DNA from: Hordeum vulgare subsp. vulgare | Lineage: Eukaryota; Streptophyta; Magnoliopsida; Poales; Poaceae | Assembly (NCBI RefSeq): GCF_904849725.1 | Contig: NC_058523.1 | Span: 336,019,948 to 336,083,947, forward strand | Reading direction: 5' to 3' | DNA: 64,000 nucleotides | Shown: positions 11,564 through 22,020 of the stretch, one piece after another | Numbering within the stretch: the stretch's first letter is position 1 | Layout of the letters: each line of letters starts with the position of its first letter | Notes under the pieces: model-generated | What the model was told of the DNA's origin: nothing | Databases searched by the model: none | The model's input: the letters and a program-made list of their open reading frames with translations, nothing else | Program-made: the position numbers and the translations under genes

Positions 11564-11608
11564 GCTACAAAGGATTGAAGTACGGGTGAATTTACACGTC
11601 TTGAACAT

Positions 11609-12756
11609 CTACCGTAAGGGGTGAAATAAGTTCATTTGACTCGCCAAGTAATTTGTTCACGGACTAAAGGAAAATCTTGACCCGCCATATAAATATCCGG
11701 GTCGGGTTGCTATGGCGACTTACGAAGTTTGGCTACTCACAAGAATTATGTCTTAAAGCGTCGGAGACATTTGTTCAAAATGGTGAAGTGTGAAGACTAC
11801 AAACAGCTTTTACGCAATGAGCAGGTAAGCTATGGATCTATTGGACAGTCGAAAAAACATGAGAAAAATGACTGGACGCATCAATTTACTACCAGGATAA
11901 GGTGATATTGTTCGTTTGACGAAATATTGTTCTAAACACGCAAATCAAGGGCAGATAAATGAAGGTATAAAAAACATTGGCTATCTCGTCGTCATTAGCA
12001 TTAATCAGTCAAGGGCAAGTAACTGATATTTACGAAGGCATCAAGAACATGGCGATGTTGAAACTTTGAACAGGGATGTGGATCTGTTCTTAAATGAGCG
12101 GTGACCTAACCTGATGATTTCGGTCGGAAGTGGACGACGGCGACGGAGGTTGTTGGAGGAGCACGAAAGTCTTGGTCGAGCGCAGAGATCTTCGGTGGCG
12201 ACGGAGTGCTTGGCAACAGTGAGGTTGTCGACGGTGACGAGATGGTCCATGGCGGCGAGCAGCTCGGCCACGGTACGTAGTTTGACGGCGGCAAAGATCT
12301 GTGGGCGGCGCCGAAGCTTTCGGGCGACGACAGGAACTACGGTCGGCGGCGGAGCCCTCGGAAGGCAGTAAGGTTTCCTCGCTGTGATAATGGGGAGGAG
12401 ATTGACGAGACTGGTAGGTGGGAAGCGCCAGTCCTGTCCCCCCCCAGCTATTTAACAGGGCAGGCGCTGGAATAGAGGCGCCGTGAGCGGGAACCGCCGG
12501 AGGATAAAAGATTCGCCATAATGGCGCTCCAAAAATTTTGGGATAACGATACCAAAGGATCCGTTAGGATTATGTGAGTCTTCTCGGAATTCAAGGGATA
12601 AGAAGATGCCGACGAGAAATGGTTTGGCGATTTAAAGATTTTCAGCGGCAGATGGCGAGTTAAAGTTTCTGACGTATAGAGAAGGATGAAGAATGAATCG
12701 CATTTAACTCATAAAAATACTGGCATGAAGAGACTTCAAGTCAATCCGGGGCCTAA
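11609..12756. other. Non-coding region between antisense gene and 3' LTR of element A
   Basis: Likely the promoter and 5' leader of the antisense gene plus the 3' untranslated part of the element. A GC-rich segment (about 12040-12420) carries open frames on both strands but no family motif. The last bases before the LTR (CCGGGGCCTAA, 12746-12756) are the presumed polypurine tract. Confidence 0.5.
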
Positions 12757-13234
12757 TGTTGGGGATATTACCTGTTGATAACCCGCCCTAGTTGGGCCGG
12801 GTCACCAAATCAGGCGATTCACCTGAGCGTGGTTTGGGCCTTGGCCTGGCAAGACCGAAGGTTGTATGGCGGTTTATAATTTCCGGAAGGTCTCCAAGCT
12901 TGAGTAAATGGCGACTTAGAGACCGTAGAGGTCATGATTTGTAGGAAGGAAAGTACCCTTGTAAATCCTAGGGGTTCGACCTGTATATAAAGGCGAGTCC
13001 CAGGGAAGAAGAGGGCAGGTTAGAAATCATCGAGTGCTAGGTTTGGCGAGTTATGCCCTCCTAGTAATCGAAACTACATCAATACAACTCAAAGCAGGAC
13101 GTAGGCCTTTACCTCCTCACGAGGGGCCGAACCTGGGTAAATCGCCGTGTCTCTCCTGTTCAACCCCTTTGAGTCGCCACCAAGGTGCGATGGATCCAGT
13201 ACTAAGTCCTTTCACGAGGACATCTGCCGTGACA
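12757..13234 (+). repeat. 3' LTR of element A (about 478 bp)
   Basis: Begins TGTTGGGGATATTACC directly after a purine-rich tract and ends near CATCTGCCGTGACA. It contains a TATA box, and a GGGGCCGAACCTGGGTAAAT block typical of grass gypsy LTR 3' ends. The start is well supported. The end is chosen from the CA dinucleotide and from the resumption of element C gag immediately after it. The 5' partner is outside the window, so the boundary and TSD cannot be verified. Confidence 0.75.
12984..12991 (+). promoter_or_regulatory. TATA box in LTR of element A
   Basis: TATATAAA inside the LTR about 250 bp before its end, the expected place for the RNA polymerase II core promoter that drives the element transcript. 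Confidence 0.6.
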
Positions 13235-15291
13235 AAACCACGACAGCTAGAGATGCTGCTTTTGCCTGATATGCCACTAGGGGTATTCCTTGATGCTCAT
13301 ATTGCTAGAGTTACTGCCAATGCTCGTGATGCTTCTGAAACTGCCGATATTATTGAGATAGAACCTGCTTTTGCTCCTGCTAGATCTAGCTCTCCTAGAT
13401 ATGAATTGCCTGATATACCTGAGGGTTACGTTATGGAGGGAGAGATAGCTAAGGATTTTCTTGCGTATAAGGATGCCTATGATGCTGAGAAATTACTTCT
13501 CAAGTGGAAGAAAAAATCTCTGAAATCTAGGATGAAATACGACCCGAAGTTTGCCACTTCACCTATCTTTGTCACTGATAAGGATTATGAATTCTCTGTC
13601 GACCCTGAGATAATCTCTCTAGTCGAATCTGATCCTTTCTACGGTTATGAGTCTGAGACGGTCGTAGCCCATCTTACCAAACTACACGATATAGCCACCC
13701 TTTTCACTAGTGAGGAGAAGATCCGCTACAACTATATCCTTAAGCTATTTCCTTTCTCTCTAAAGGATGACGCTAAAGCCTGGTTCACTTCTCTTTCTCC
13801 TGGATGTGTGAGTAGTCCCCAGGATATGGTCTATTACTTCTCTGAGAAATATTTCCCTACCCATAAGAAGCAAGCTGCCTTGCAGGAAATATACAACTTT
13901 GCTCAACTCAAAGAAGAGAGTCTCCCACAAGCTTGGGGGAGGCTCATCTAGCTACAGAATGCTTTGCCTGATCACCCTCTTAAGAAGAACGAGATACTTG
14001 ATATCTTCTATAACGGACTTACCGATGCTTCTAGAGACCATCTATATAGTTGTGCCGGTTGTGTTTTTAGGGAACGAACTATAGAACAAGCTGAGATCCT
14101 ACTGAATAACATCCTGATCAACGATAATGCTTGGACTATTCCCGAACCACCTCCTAAGCCAACTCCTAAGAAAAGAGGTATTCTATTCCTCAGTCCCGAA
14201 GATATGCAAGAAGCCAAGAAATCTATGCAAGAGAAAGGCATTATATCTGAAGATGTCAAAAATCTACCACCTATATATCAAAGAGATCCATGGTCTCGAT
14301 AACCCGATACAGGTAGTAGAAGTAATTCTCCACGTAGGTTTGATGAGAGTGATATTCCTTTTGATAAACCTGCTAGCCTATGCTTTGATGAATTTGACAA
14401 CTTTGTTGCCAAACAACAGAGTTTCAATGATTATGTTAGCAGACATTTCGAACAAAGTACTCGTATGCTTAGTCATTTAAGTGCTTTGTAGACAAAAATG
14501 TCAATGATCTGAAGCTTCTGAGTAAACATGCCTCTATGATTACTACTCAGGTAGAACAAGTACTTAAAGCTCAGAATGACTTGCTCAATGAATTAAATGA
14601 CAACTCTGTCAAAGTCATTACTAGAGGAGGCAAAATGAATTAGGAACCTTTGTATCCTGAAGGTCATCCTAAGAGAATTGATCAAGATTCTCGAGGAATT
14701 AATGTTGATACACCCAGTCATCCTAAGAAGAAGAAGAAGGATGATAGAAACCTACATGGCAGTTCACCAAATACTGTCACACCTGAAGAACCAAATGATA
14801 TTTCTGCGTCTGATGCAGAAACACAATCTGGTGATGAACATGAACCTGGTGACAATATGGACAGCGATGTTCATAATGATGCTCAACCTAGCAATGATAA
14901 GGATGTGGAGATTGAACCTACGGTTAATCCTAATAACCCACAACCTAAGAGATACGATAGGAATGACTTCACTGCTAGGAACCATGGTAAAGAAAGGGAG
15001 CCATGGGTTCAGAGACCTATGCCCTTTCCTCCTAAGCCATCCAAGAAAAAGGATGATGAGGATTTTGAGTGCTTTATTGAAATGATAAGACCCGTCTTTC
15101 TGCAGATGCGGTTAATTGATATGCTCAAAATGTCTCCATATGCCGAGTACATGAAAGATATCGTGACTAATAAACGGAAGATACCAGATCTTGAGATCTC
15201 CACCATGCTTGCCAATTACACTTTCAAAGGTGGAACTCCTAAGAAACATGGTGATCCCGGAGTGCCCACTATATCTTGCTATATCAAATGA
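13235..15291 (+). pseudogene. Element C gag, 5' truncated by element A
   Basis: Gag-like polyprotein segment. Conserved blocks shared with the element D gag are: YVMEGEIAKDFLAYKD, KYDPKFATSPIFVTDKDYEF, FPFSLKDDAKAWF (capsid core) and QAWGRLI. Further on come PFPPKPSKKKDDEDFE and YMKDIVTNKRKIPDLEIS, the conserved region just before the protease in Athila-type elements. Damage relative to D: TAG at 13949-13951 and 14641-14643 where D has Gln, frameshifts near 14280 and 14490, and TGA at 15289-15291. The N-terminal about 110 residues present in D are missing because element A interrupts here. Confidence 0.78.
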
Positions 15292-15708
15292 AACTACGTA
15301 AGAACTGCCTTGTGTGACCTTGGAGCCGGTGTTAGTGTTATGCCTCTCTCTCTTTATCGTAGACTTGAACTGGATAAGTTGACACCCACTGAAATTTCTC
15401 TACAAATGGCCGACAAATCAACTTGTTTCCCTGTCGGCATTTGCGAGGATGTGCCTGTTGTGGTTGCTAACACCACTATCTTAACAGACTTTGTTATCTT
15501 GGATATTCCCGAGGACGATGCCATTGTTGTCATCCTTGGAAGACCCTTTTTAAACTCTGCAGGGGCTGTTATAGATTGCAACAAAGGCAATGTCACTTTC
15601 CATGTCAACGGTAATGAGCATACAGTGCACTTCCCGAAGAAACAATATCAAGTACATTGCATCAATGCTATCGAAAAAAACTTCATCGATTCTTATTGGG
15701 AGCTTTGA
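15292..15708 (+). pseudogene. Element C protease-like domain
   Basis: Retropepsin-like fold recognised from CDLGAGVSVMPLSLYRRLEL near 15312-15371, with DLGA at the active-site position, then ILGRPFLNSAGAVIDCNKG near 15532-15589 as the second conserved block. Ends at 15706-15708. It is unusually well preserved for a dead element. The next recognisable coding region is ORF-1 at 16572, so the RT and integrase expected here are missing. Confidence 0.72.
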
Positions 15709-16020
15709 ATGCCCTATTCCTTGTGTTAAGATGAAGTATGATTTGCTTGTTGGGGAGATAAATATCACCATTGACGTGACCTAGTGACTATTCGAAAATT
15801 CTCCATTCTCTTTTGCGATTCGAGAAAGTTTTGTCATGAGGATTTGATCAACCCCATTAACGGATTTCTCTCGATGACCATGAGATGGATGAATCGAGGA
15901 GTCACAAACCTCTGTTTTAAGCTTTCACTTTCTGTTGCTTAGAAGAAAAATGATAGATTTAGTTTAGTTTTCCTTGTTTCCTATTTTAGCGTCCCGGAGA
16001 AAAATACCCCGAAAATTGAT

Positions 16021-16197
16021 GTTCTCCGATGGTCCTGAAAATCTACTATGATTTTTTCTGGACTATTTGAAAAATACTGGGACTGAGAGCTGGCGTGGGG
16101 GCCACACCAGTGGGCCACAAGCCCTGTCACCGCGGCCACCCCCCTGGCCGTGGGGACCAAGCTTGTGGGGCCCACAGGGACCCCCTCCACTCATTCC
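16021..16197 (+). promoter_or_regulatory. LTR-like segment inside element C, upstream of ORF-1
   Basis: This internal stretch aligns by eye with the element's own LTR from about 19676 to 19840. Shared are a TTCTC-GGA...GTCCTGAAAAT block, TTTTCTGG...TATTTGAAAAATAC, AGTGGGCCACAAGCCC and CAAGCTTGTGGGGCCCAC. The same segment stands at the same place in element D (46654-46831, minus). It is followed by a leader, a 224-bp GT-AG intron and ORF-1, so it could act as a separate promoter for ORF-1. The homology is seen in the sequence; promoter activity is inference. Confidence 0.6.
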
Positions 16198-16335
16198 AGC
16201 TCCCATCCTCTTCTTCTACCTCCAGAAAAAATTGTTTCGCAGCTCGAACCCGTGTTCTTGCTCATTTGGTTGTGATTTTCGATCTCCTTGCTCAAAGCAC
16301 CATTCTCCGAACCGTTTTGGGGAAATCACTCCTTG

Positions 16336-16559
16336 GTAAGTGACTCCTCCATTGGTCCAATTAGTGTTTCTACTCTAGTGGTTTATCCTTCGCGTATTCT
16401 TGCTACCTTGGTGACCCTGTTCTTGAGCATGAAATGTTGATTTTAGCTGGTCCCAAGTAGTTTTAGCGCGTGATACGGTCTCTAGGCACTAGTAGGAGTA
16501 GTTGCTACAAGGTGTGGTTGGTCTTTATTCACTTTTCTCTTGAACTTCAAAACTTTCAG
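16336..16559 (+). other. Putative leader intron before ORF-1 of element C
   Basis: CCTTG/GTAAGTGACT donor at 16336 and AACTTTCAG acceptor ending at 16559, 12 bases before the ORF-1 start codon. Element D has a matching donor and acceptor with a 222-bp spacing (46515-46294, minus). Conservation in two copies supports a real intron. Confidence 0.6.
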
Positions 16560-16571
16560 CAAAAAGAAATT

Positions 16572-17594
16572 ATGTTCAGGAGGAAGTTTCATGGTGGTTC
16601 CTCAAGTAAGAAGGGTCCCCGTCTTTCTATTCGGGAGCCCAAACCTTATCAACTAAGGGATGCACCTGTACAACCATGTGAATGGCCTTCCGATGAGTTC
16701 ATGATCGAAGCAGGCTTCAAGGATGAGTTTGATACACTTGTCCGCAATGCCCGTTAGAACAATTCCTCTCAGATAAATGTGAATAGTATGCTTTGCTCAC
16801 TGCCTTTTTTCATGCGTAGATTTAAATTTCCAGTTGGCCGTGACACATCCATACAGTTTGATCTGTATGATAAATCCTACACCACGAATTTGGAGGATTT
16901 CAATAGGATTTGCAAGATACCCGATGGGGGTAATCTTAAAGATCCTGCTAAGTCTTTGGTTAGAGATTTTGTCTCTAGTATAACTGTTGGAGAAACTAGA
17001 GACATCACGCAAGCTACCATAGGAAGCATTCATTTCCCTGCCTTGCACTACTTTGCCATCTTCATAGGTAGACGCATTAACGGCAAGGTTGAACATTGTC
17101 ACCTATGCGCATCCGACCTTAGTATCCTTAAGAGCGCAGTGACGGGTGACAAAAGCTTCAACATGGGAGCTATTATAGCAAGGAGGCTGAATAAGAATGC
17201 TATTGATGGGGATTTCTTTGGCGGCATCTATGCCACTCGCATAGCAAATTTTCTTGGAGTACCCATACGCGCAGGAGATCCCCCGCTCCATACAGCTTTC
17301 CTTGACCGCGTCGCTATGACACGCTACTAGTTCCTTGAGAGGGATGATGAATCCCTCCTATACCGATTGATATTTAACCGGCAGCGTGTTTTCCATATTA
17401 CCCTTCCTGCTCCTGCTTTCTTTGACTTTCAGGTAAAATGGAGATACTACATAACCATAGGAGAGGCAGAGGAGTATGAGAGGGAGGCGACGATTGCTCG
17501 TCTCCGTGAGGCAGCTATTCAGGGAGTGGCTGCAGCGCTCCCCTGTAACCCCGATTATGATTTTGGGTTTCGCGAGGACCATCCTTGGGAGTAG
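16572..17594 (+). pseudogene. Element C ORF-1 (Athila ORF-1-like, env position)
   Basis: One reading frame of about 340 codons starting at Met 16572, with two TAG stops at 16755-16757 and 17328-17330 (the second probably from CAG). The start (MFRRKFHGGSSSKKG) is basic, followed by PCEWPSDEFM, then a body with FPVGRDTSIQFDLYDKSYTT, HFPALHYFAIFIGRRING and FLGVPIRAGDPPL. This matches my memory of the Arabidopsis retrotransposon ORF-1 family (PF03078), a plant-specific protein encoded between pol and the 3' LTR of Athila-like elements. Its function is unknown; an envelope-like role has been proposed from position only. I see no clear signal peptide. Confidence 0.65.
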
Positions 17595-17615
17595 ACCAAG
17601 CTAGGACAAAAGCCT

Positions 17616-17630
17616 AAGCTTGGGGGAGTA
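17616..17630 (+). other. Internal polypurine-tract-like motif in element C
   Basis: AAGCTTGGGGGAGTA, identical over 14 bases to the motif directly before the 3' LTR. It lies about 20 bases after the ORF-1 stop and could be a second or central plus-strand primer site, or a relic of an older LTR junction. Confidence 0.5.
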
Positions 17631-19518
17631 CGTGTTTGCATCAACTTTACATTCATGCTTATGCTTTCACATTGTTACTCGGTGTTTACACTTTGCCACT
17701 GTATTATCCATGCTAGTTTATTTTCGTTTTCTTGTTTTCTTGTTTTGTGTCCTTTTGAGAAAACCCAAAAAGATTTTCCTTTCTTCTTTTGCTTGTTGGG
17801 ATCTTTCCCCTGTAAATAGTTTTCTTTTTCTTTGGGTCAAGGTAGAAGATATTGGTTACAATGTTTAGTAGCTCTTGCATGCATACCTGTTTAGCTTTCA
17901 AAGAGCCATATTACTTTGTCTTCTCCTTTGTGTTTTCTTGCAGATTTAGCTTAGTCCAATGCACGAGCACTCTTATTATTGTTCACATCGTTCGATCGTG
18001 CAAGTGAAAAGCAATAATGATGATATATGATGAAGTGACTGAGACTGGAAAAGCTGGTATGAACTCTATCTATTTTGCTTTTATAAATATGACTAGCTTG
18101 TCGTCCCAGATTCAGCTTTATTGAGAGAGAACCATGTTTGCAATGACAACTTAGAGATCATAGTTTCTGATGCCATGCTTAATTAGCTAGGAGCTTATAA
18201 TGGTGTGTCTTGAATGCCAACATAGATTTTGAGATGGATATGATGTAGGATGGTATTCTCCTTCGAATGATTCAAGTGGCTTGACTTGGCGCATGTTCGT
18301 GCATGTAGTTGAAACAAAATCAACATAGCCTCTATGATGTTCGTATTCATGGTGATTTATATCCTGCTCATGCTTGCACTCAATGTTAGTCAAACTCATT
18401 GCATTTTGATTACTGTTGTCGCTCTCTAGTTGGTCGCTTCCCAGTCTTTTGCTAGCCCTCACTTGTACTAAGCGGAATACATCTTGTGCATCCACTTCCA
18501 TAAACCCAAAAGTTTTTCCATGAGAGTCCACCATACCTACCTATTTGCGGTATCTACTTGTCGTTCCAAGTAAATTTGCATGTGCCATTCTCTAAACCTT
18601 CAAGAAATAATCTGTTTTGCATGCCCGAACCGCTCATGTGGTGAAAGGGGGCTATTGGTATCTTCCATGTTAGGCGTGTTATCCTAGACATGTGTTTATT
18701 CACTGTCATTAACGAGAAAGGGGCCAGTAATTCGAATACCCAGTTCCACGCTTAAATTGAAAACATAAGTGTAAAACAAGACTCCCCCCGGATTGATGTT
18801 AGTATGGACAGTACCCGAGGATTCGGCTAGCCGTGGAGTGTGATTGATTGGTGGTGGGGAAGTTAAAAACTTTACTTTTCTGTTTGGGAACCGCCTATAG
18901 CATGAGTAGCATGGAAGATATTGAGAACTCTTGGTCATTGCGTTTACAACGAAAGCATGCCACCCAAAATTATTATCTCTGTTTTCAAAGCTTGAGCTCT
19001 GGCACCTCCGCAAATCAATGCTTCCCTCTGCGAAGGGCATGTCTATTTATTTTCATGTTGAGTCATCCTCTTCTTATATAAGCACCAATTAGAGAGCACC
19101 TCTATCATTTTTATGCTTTGCTTTTGATTGATATTGAGTATGACTATGACTGGATCTTCGTTGCTATGAATTATAATGTCTAGTCAGCCCTTGATCTTTG
19201 AAAGTGCTCTACATTTATGTTTTGCGGTCTCAGAAAGAGCTAGAGAGATACCACCTATTCATATTGCTTCATGCTTGTTTTGATTGAATTGTTGGTATCT
19301 GAAACTCATTATTATTTGCTCGCTAGTTGATTATGCCATTGATATTAGTTTACCGTGAGACCTATGTGTCACTTGCTTATGTGGTTAACTTGTGATCTTG
19401 CTGAAATTCTGGTTATGAGTTAGACATAGTTGCAACAACAAGATCAAACAGAGTTTGTCAAAGGTTTTCTTTCTCTTTCAGTTTGTCATCTGAGTTGCTT
19501 GAGGACAAGCAAGGTTTT

Positions 19519-19532
19519 AAGCTTGGGGGAGT
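19519..19532 (+). other. Polypurine tract of element C
   Basis: AAGCTTGGGGGAGT immediately before the LTR start (TGATACGTCTCC at 19533). It primes plus-strand DNA synthesis in LTR retrotransposons. Confidence 0.75.
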
Positions 19533-21124
19533 TGATACGTCTCCGTCGTATCTACTTTTCCAAACTCTTTTGCCCTTGTTTTGGACTCTAATTTGCATGA
19601 TTTGAATGGAACTAACCCGGACTAATGCTGTTTTCAGCAGAATTGCCATGGTGTTGTTTTTGTGCAGAAATGAAAGTTCTCGGAACGTCCTGAAAATTTA
19701 TGGAGAATATTTCTGGAAAATATGAAAAATACCTGCGCAAAGATCCACCGGAGGGGACGGGCTAGTGGGCCACAAGCCCTATTGTCGTGCCCCCCTGGAC
19801 GCGGCAACCAAGCTTGTGGGGCCCACGTGGCTCTGCCGCCCCAAAACCTTGCTCTATTTATTCCCTTTCGTCCGGAAAAAAATCAAGAGAGAAGATTTCA
19901 TCGCGTTTTCGATCCAGAGGTGCCGCCACATCCCGTTCTTCATCTGGAGGGCAAATCTGGAGTCCCTTTTGGGCTCCGGATCAAGGAGATCGTCGCCATC
20001 GTCATCATCAACCATCTTCCCTCTCCAATTCCATGAAGCTCTTCATCGTTCGTGAGTAATCTATTCGTAGGCTCGCTGGGCAGTGATGACTAGGATGAGA
20101 TCTATCAAGTAATCGAGTTAGTTTTGACGGGGATTTATCCCTAGTATCGACTATGTTCTGATATTGATGTTGCTACTACTTTGCCATGCTTAATGCTTGT
20201 CACTAGGGCCCGAGTGCCATGATTTCAGATCTGAAATTATTATGTCGTCACTAATATATGTGTGTTTTAGATCCGATCTTGCAAGTTGTAGTTACCTACT
20301 ATGTGTTATGATCCGGCAACCCCGGAGTGACAATAACCGAAACCACTCCCGGTGATGACCATAGTTTGAGGAGTTCATGTGTTCACCAAGTGCTAATGTG
20401 TTGGTCCGGTTCTTTATTAAAAGGAGAACCTTAATATACCGTAGTATCCATTGGAACCCCGCTGCCACGGAAGGGATGGACAATAGATGTCATGCAAGTT
20501 CTTTTCCCTAAGCACGTATGACTACACACGGAATGCATGCCTACATCACATTGACGAACGGGAGCTAGCCACATATCTCTCCGTGTTATAATTGTTGCAT
20601 GATGAATGTCATCGAAATAAATCACCGATCCATTGCCTACGAGTTTGTCCCACTGCTGATGTTACTTGTCTTGCTCTGCTGCTGCTACTGTTACTTGCTC
20701 TGCTCTGCTGTTGTTACTACTGTTGCTGCTACTGTTACTTGCTTTGTCCTGATGTTGGTGCCGCTACTGTTGTTAGTTGCTATTGTTGCTACTTGCTACT
20801 GCTCTCACTACTGTTGTTCCTTGCCACTGTTGTTACTCGTTGCGCTGCTACTACCTGCTACAATACTTTTCTGGCGCCATTGATACAACCGTTAGGAACA
20901 GTCTGCCTTGTCAACAGATCATTTCTGGCACTGTTGCTATCATACTACTTTGCTGTTGATACTTTGCTTGCAGATACTAATCTTTCAGGTGTGGTTGAGG
21001 TGACGCCTCAACTGCTAATACTTGAGAATATTCTTTCACTTCCTGTCGTGTGAACCAACAAATTTGGGTTGAATACTCTACCCTCGAAAACTGCCGCGAT
21101 CCCACGCGCTGGTGGGCTATTGCA
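19533..21124 (+). repeat. LTR of element C (1592 bp)
   Basis: Starts TGATACGTCTCCGTCGTATC after the polypurine tract and ends GGGCTATTGCA at 21124. The element D LTR (49929-51529, 1601 bp) starts with the same bases and aligns to the same end point, which supports both boundaries. The LTR contains a CTG/GTT-rich tract and, near its 3' end, two primer-binding-site-like motifs at 20867 and 20922. Confidence 0.85.
20655..20870. repeat. CTG/GTT-rich trinucleotide tract in LTR
   Basis: Imperfect run of TGC, TAC, TGT and TTG triplets giving Leu- or Cys-rich frames. The element D LTR has the equivalent tract at about 50210-50400 (minus). Not coding. Confidence 0.8.
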
Positions 21125-21330
21125 AGACAATTTCCAATTGTTGAGCAACTCGAAGCAGCTCTTTTCTGGCTCCGTTGCCATGGAGGCATCAAGTCAGGAA
21201 TAGTTGCATGTCAGAGCATTTTTCTGGCGCCGTTGTCGGGGAGGCATCAAGTCAGGAATAGTTGCACGTCAACACCCTCTTCCAAGTTTAAGGAGCCCAT
21301 CATCATTTATATCTCCGACAATGAGAAATA
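21125..21330 (+). mobile_element. Internal leader fragment of an Athila/Sabrina-like element
   Basis: Directly after the LTR end comes sequence typical of the start of the internal domain. There are two primer-binding-site-like motifs (TGGCTCCGTTGCCATGGA at 21167, TGGCGCCGTTGTCGGGGA at 21225), a leader, and an ATGAGAAAT that corresponds to the ATGAGGAAT gag start of element D. The second motif matches the tRNA-Asp type PBS known for Athila-like elements (from memory). A 58-bp unit is duplicated in tandem (21163 and 21221). Homology stops about 21330, so the second element is truncated. Confidence 0.6.
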
Positions 21331-22020
21331 GCTTGTTTTCCTTAGCTTTATTACTAAGGACTTATGTTCAGCTAGCTATGTTGGTTAAGCATGTTTGGTT
21401 TTCCTGTTGCATGTGCTGCTCCAGCCTTTCATTTAGAAATTCTAGTGAAAGTCAAATGTAATGCTACTTGCAATCTCACCTTCTAGTATGTTCTATTGTG
21501 CATTTGTGCAATGTGGTGCTTAGTTAACTGTTTGGTTCATTTTTTGTGATGATCGTTTAACTGTTTAGTTCAATTTTGCAATGTGATGTTCGATTGTTGT
21601 TGGTACAATTTTATTTGTTTATGCATGTGAGAAATAAATCGAATTTGGATGTACTAAATACGTGTGAAACATATAAATTTGCTATATTTCCTAGTTCTTA
21701 GCACCTTGGTTTAGATTATTGGGTTTTCCATCTGGCTCGAATTAATTTGTTGAATCAATGCGTCAATTAACATATTTTACTAACAGTATACCAAGTCTCA
21801 CTTAGAACCTGATCAATATATATCTTAAATATGTTGCATGAGGAAACAATGGGAAACACTGAAGTTTACCATCAACGTATGCACGTCCATGGCCCTTTGG
21901 CCAATAGCACATTATTGTGCAATTGCAGGCATCGTTCTCATATTTAGATTTTTAATTATTTGTTCATGCACATGTAGGTCCTGCTGTAAAAGGTTTAGAC
22001 CCACTGTTTGACCCTTTTTG

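Larger units (their letters stand above)
1..13234 (+). mobile_element. Element A: Tat/Ogre-like Ty3/gypsy retrotransposon, 5' end outside window
   Basis: Domain order on + is gag, aspartic protease, reverse transcriptase, RNase H, a second RNase H, then integrase. This is followed by a long non-coding stretch, an antisense gene and a 3' LTR. Integrase after RT places it in Ty3/gypsy. The extra RNase H and extra 3' ORF are known traits of the Tat/Ogre lineage. The pol frame is broken by TAG stops at 2033, 3496, 4369 and 4675 and by frameshifts near 2975, 4680 and 4990, so the copy is dead. The 5' LTR and start of gag lie left of the window. The sequence right of 13234 is gag of another element, so A is nested in element C. 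The right boundary is inferred from a CA terminus and could be off by some bases. Confidence 0.8.
17595..19532 (+). other. Long 3' untranslated region of element C
   Basis: About 1.9 kb of AT-rich sequence without convincing coding potential between ORF-1 and the 3' LTR. It is bounded by two copies of the purine-rich motif AAGCTTGGGGGAGT, at 17616-17629 and 19519-19532. Confidence 0.6.
13235..21124 (+). mobile_element. Element C: Athila/Sabrina-like gypsy element without RT/integrase
   Basis: Contains gag, a protease-like domain, an internal LTR-like segment, an ORF-1 resembling the Athila ORF-1 family, a long 3' untranslated part and a 1592-bp LTR. No RT, RNase H or integrase motif occurs between protease and ORF-1, only about 860 bp. 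Element D (46059-51529) lacks the same part, so this is a family trait. The 5' end was displaced to the left of the window by insertion of element A. The family name Sabrina is from memory of Triticeae repeats; Athila-like is the safer statement. Confidence 0.72.

Noticed and set aside
12041..12371. Overlapping ORFs on both strands before the LTR of element A
   Set aside because: No family motif; GC-rich leader sequence.
20592..21053. Leu/Cys-rich ORF of 153 codons
   Set aside because: It is produced by the CTG/GTT-rich tract of the LTR; the same tract in element D is equally repetitive and non-coding.
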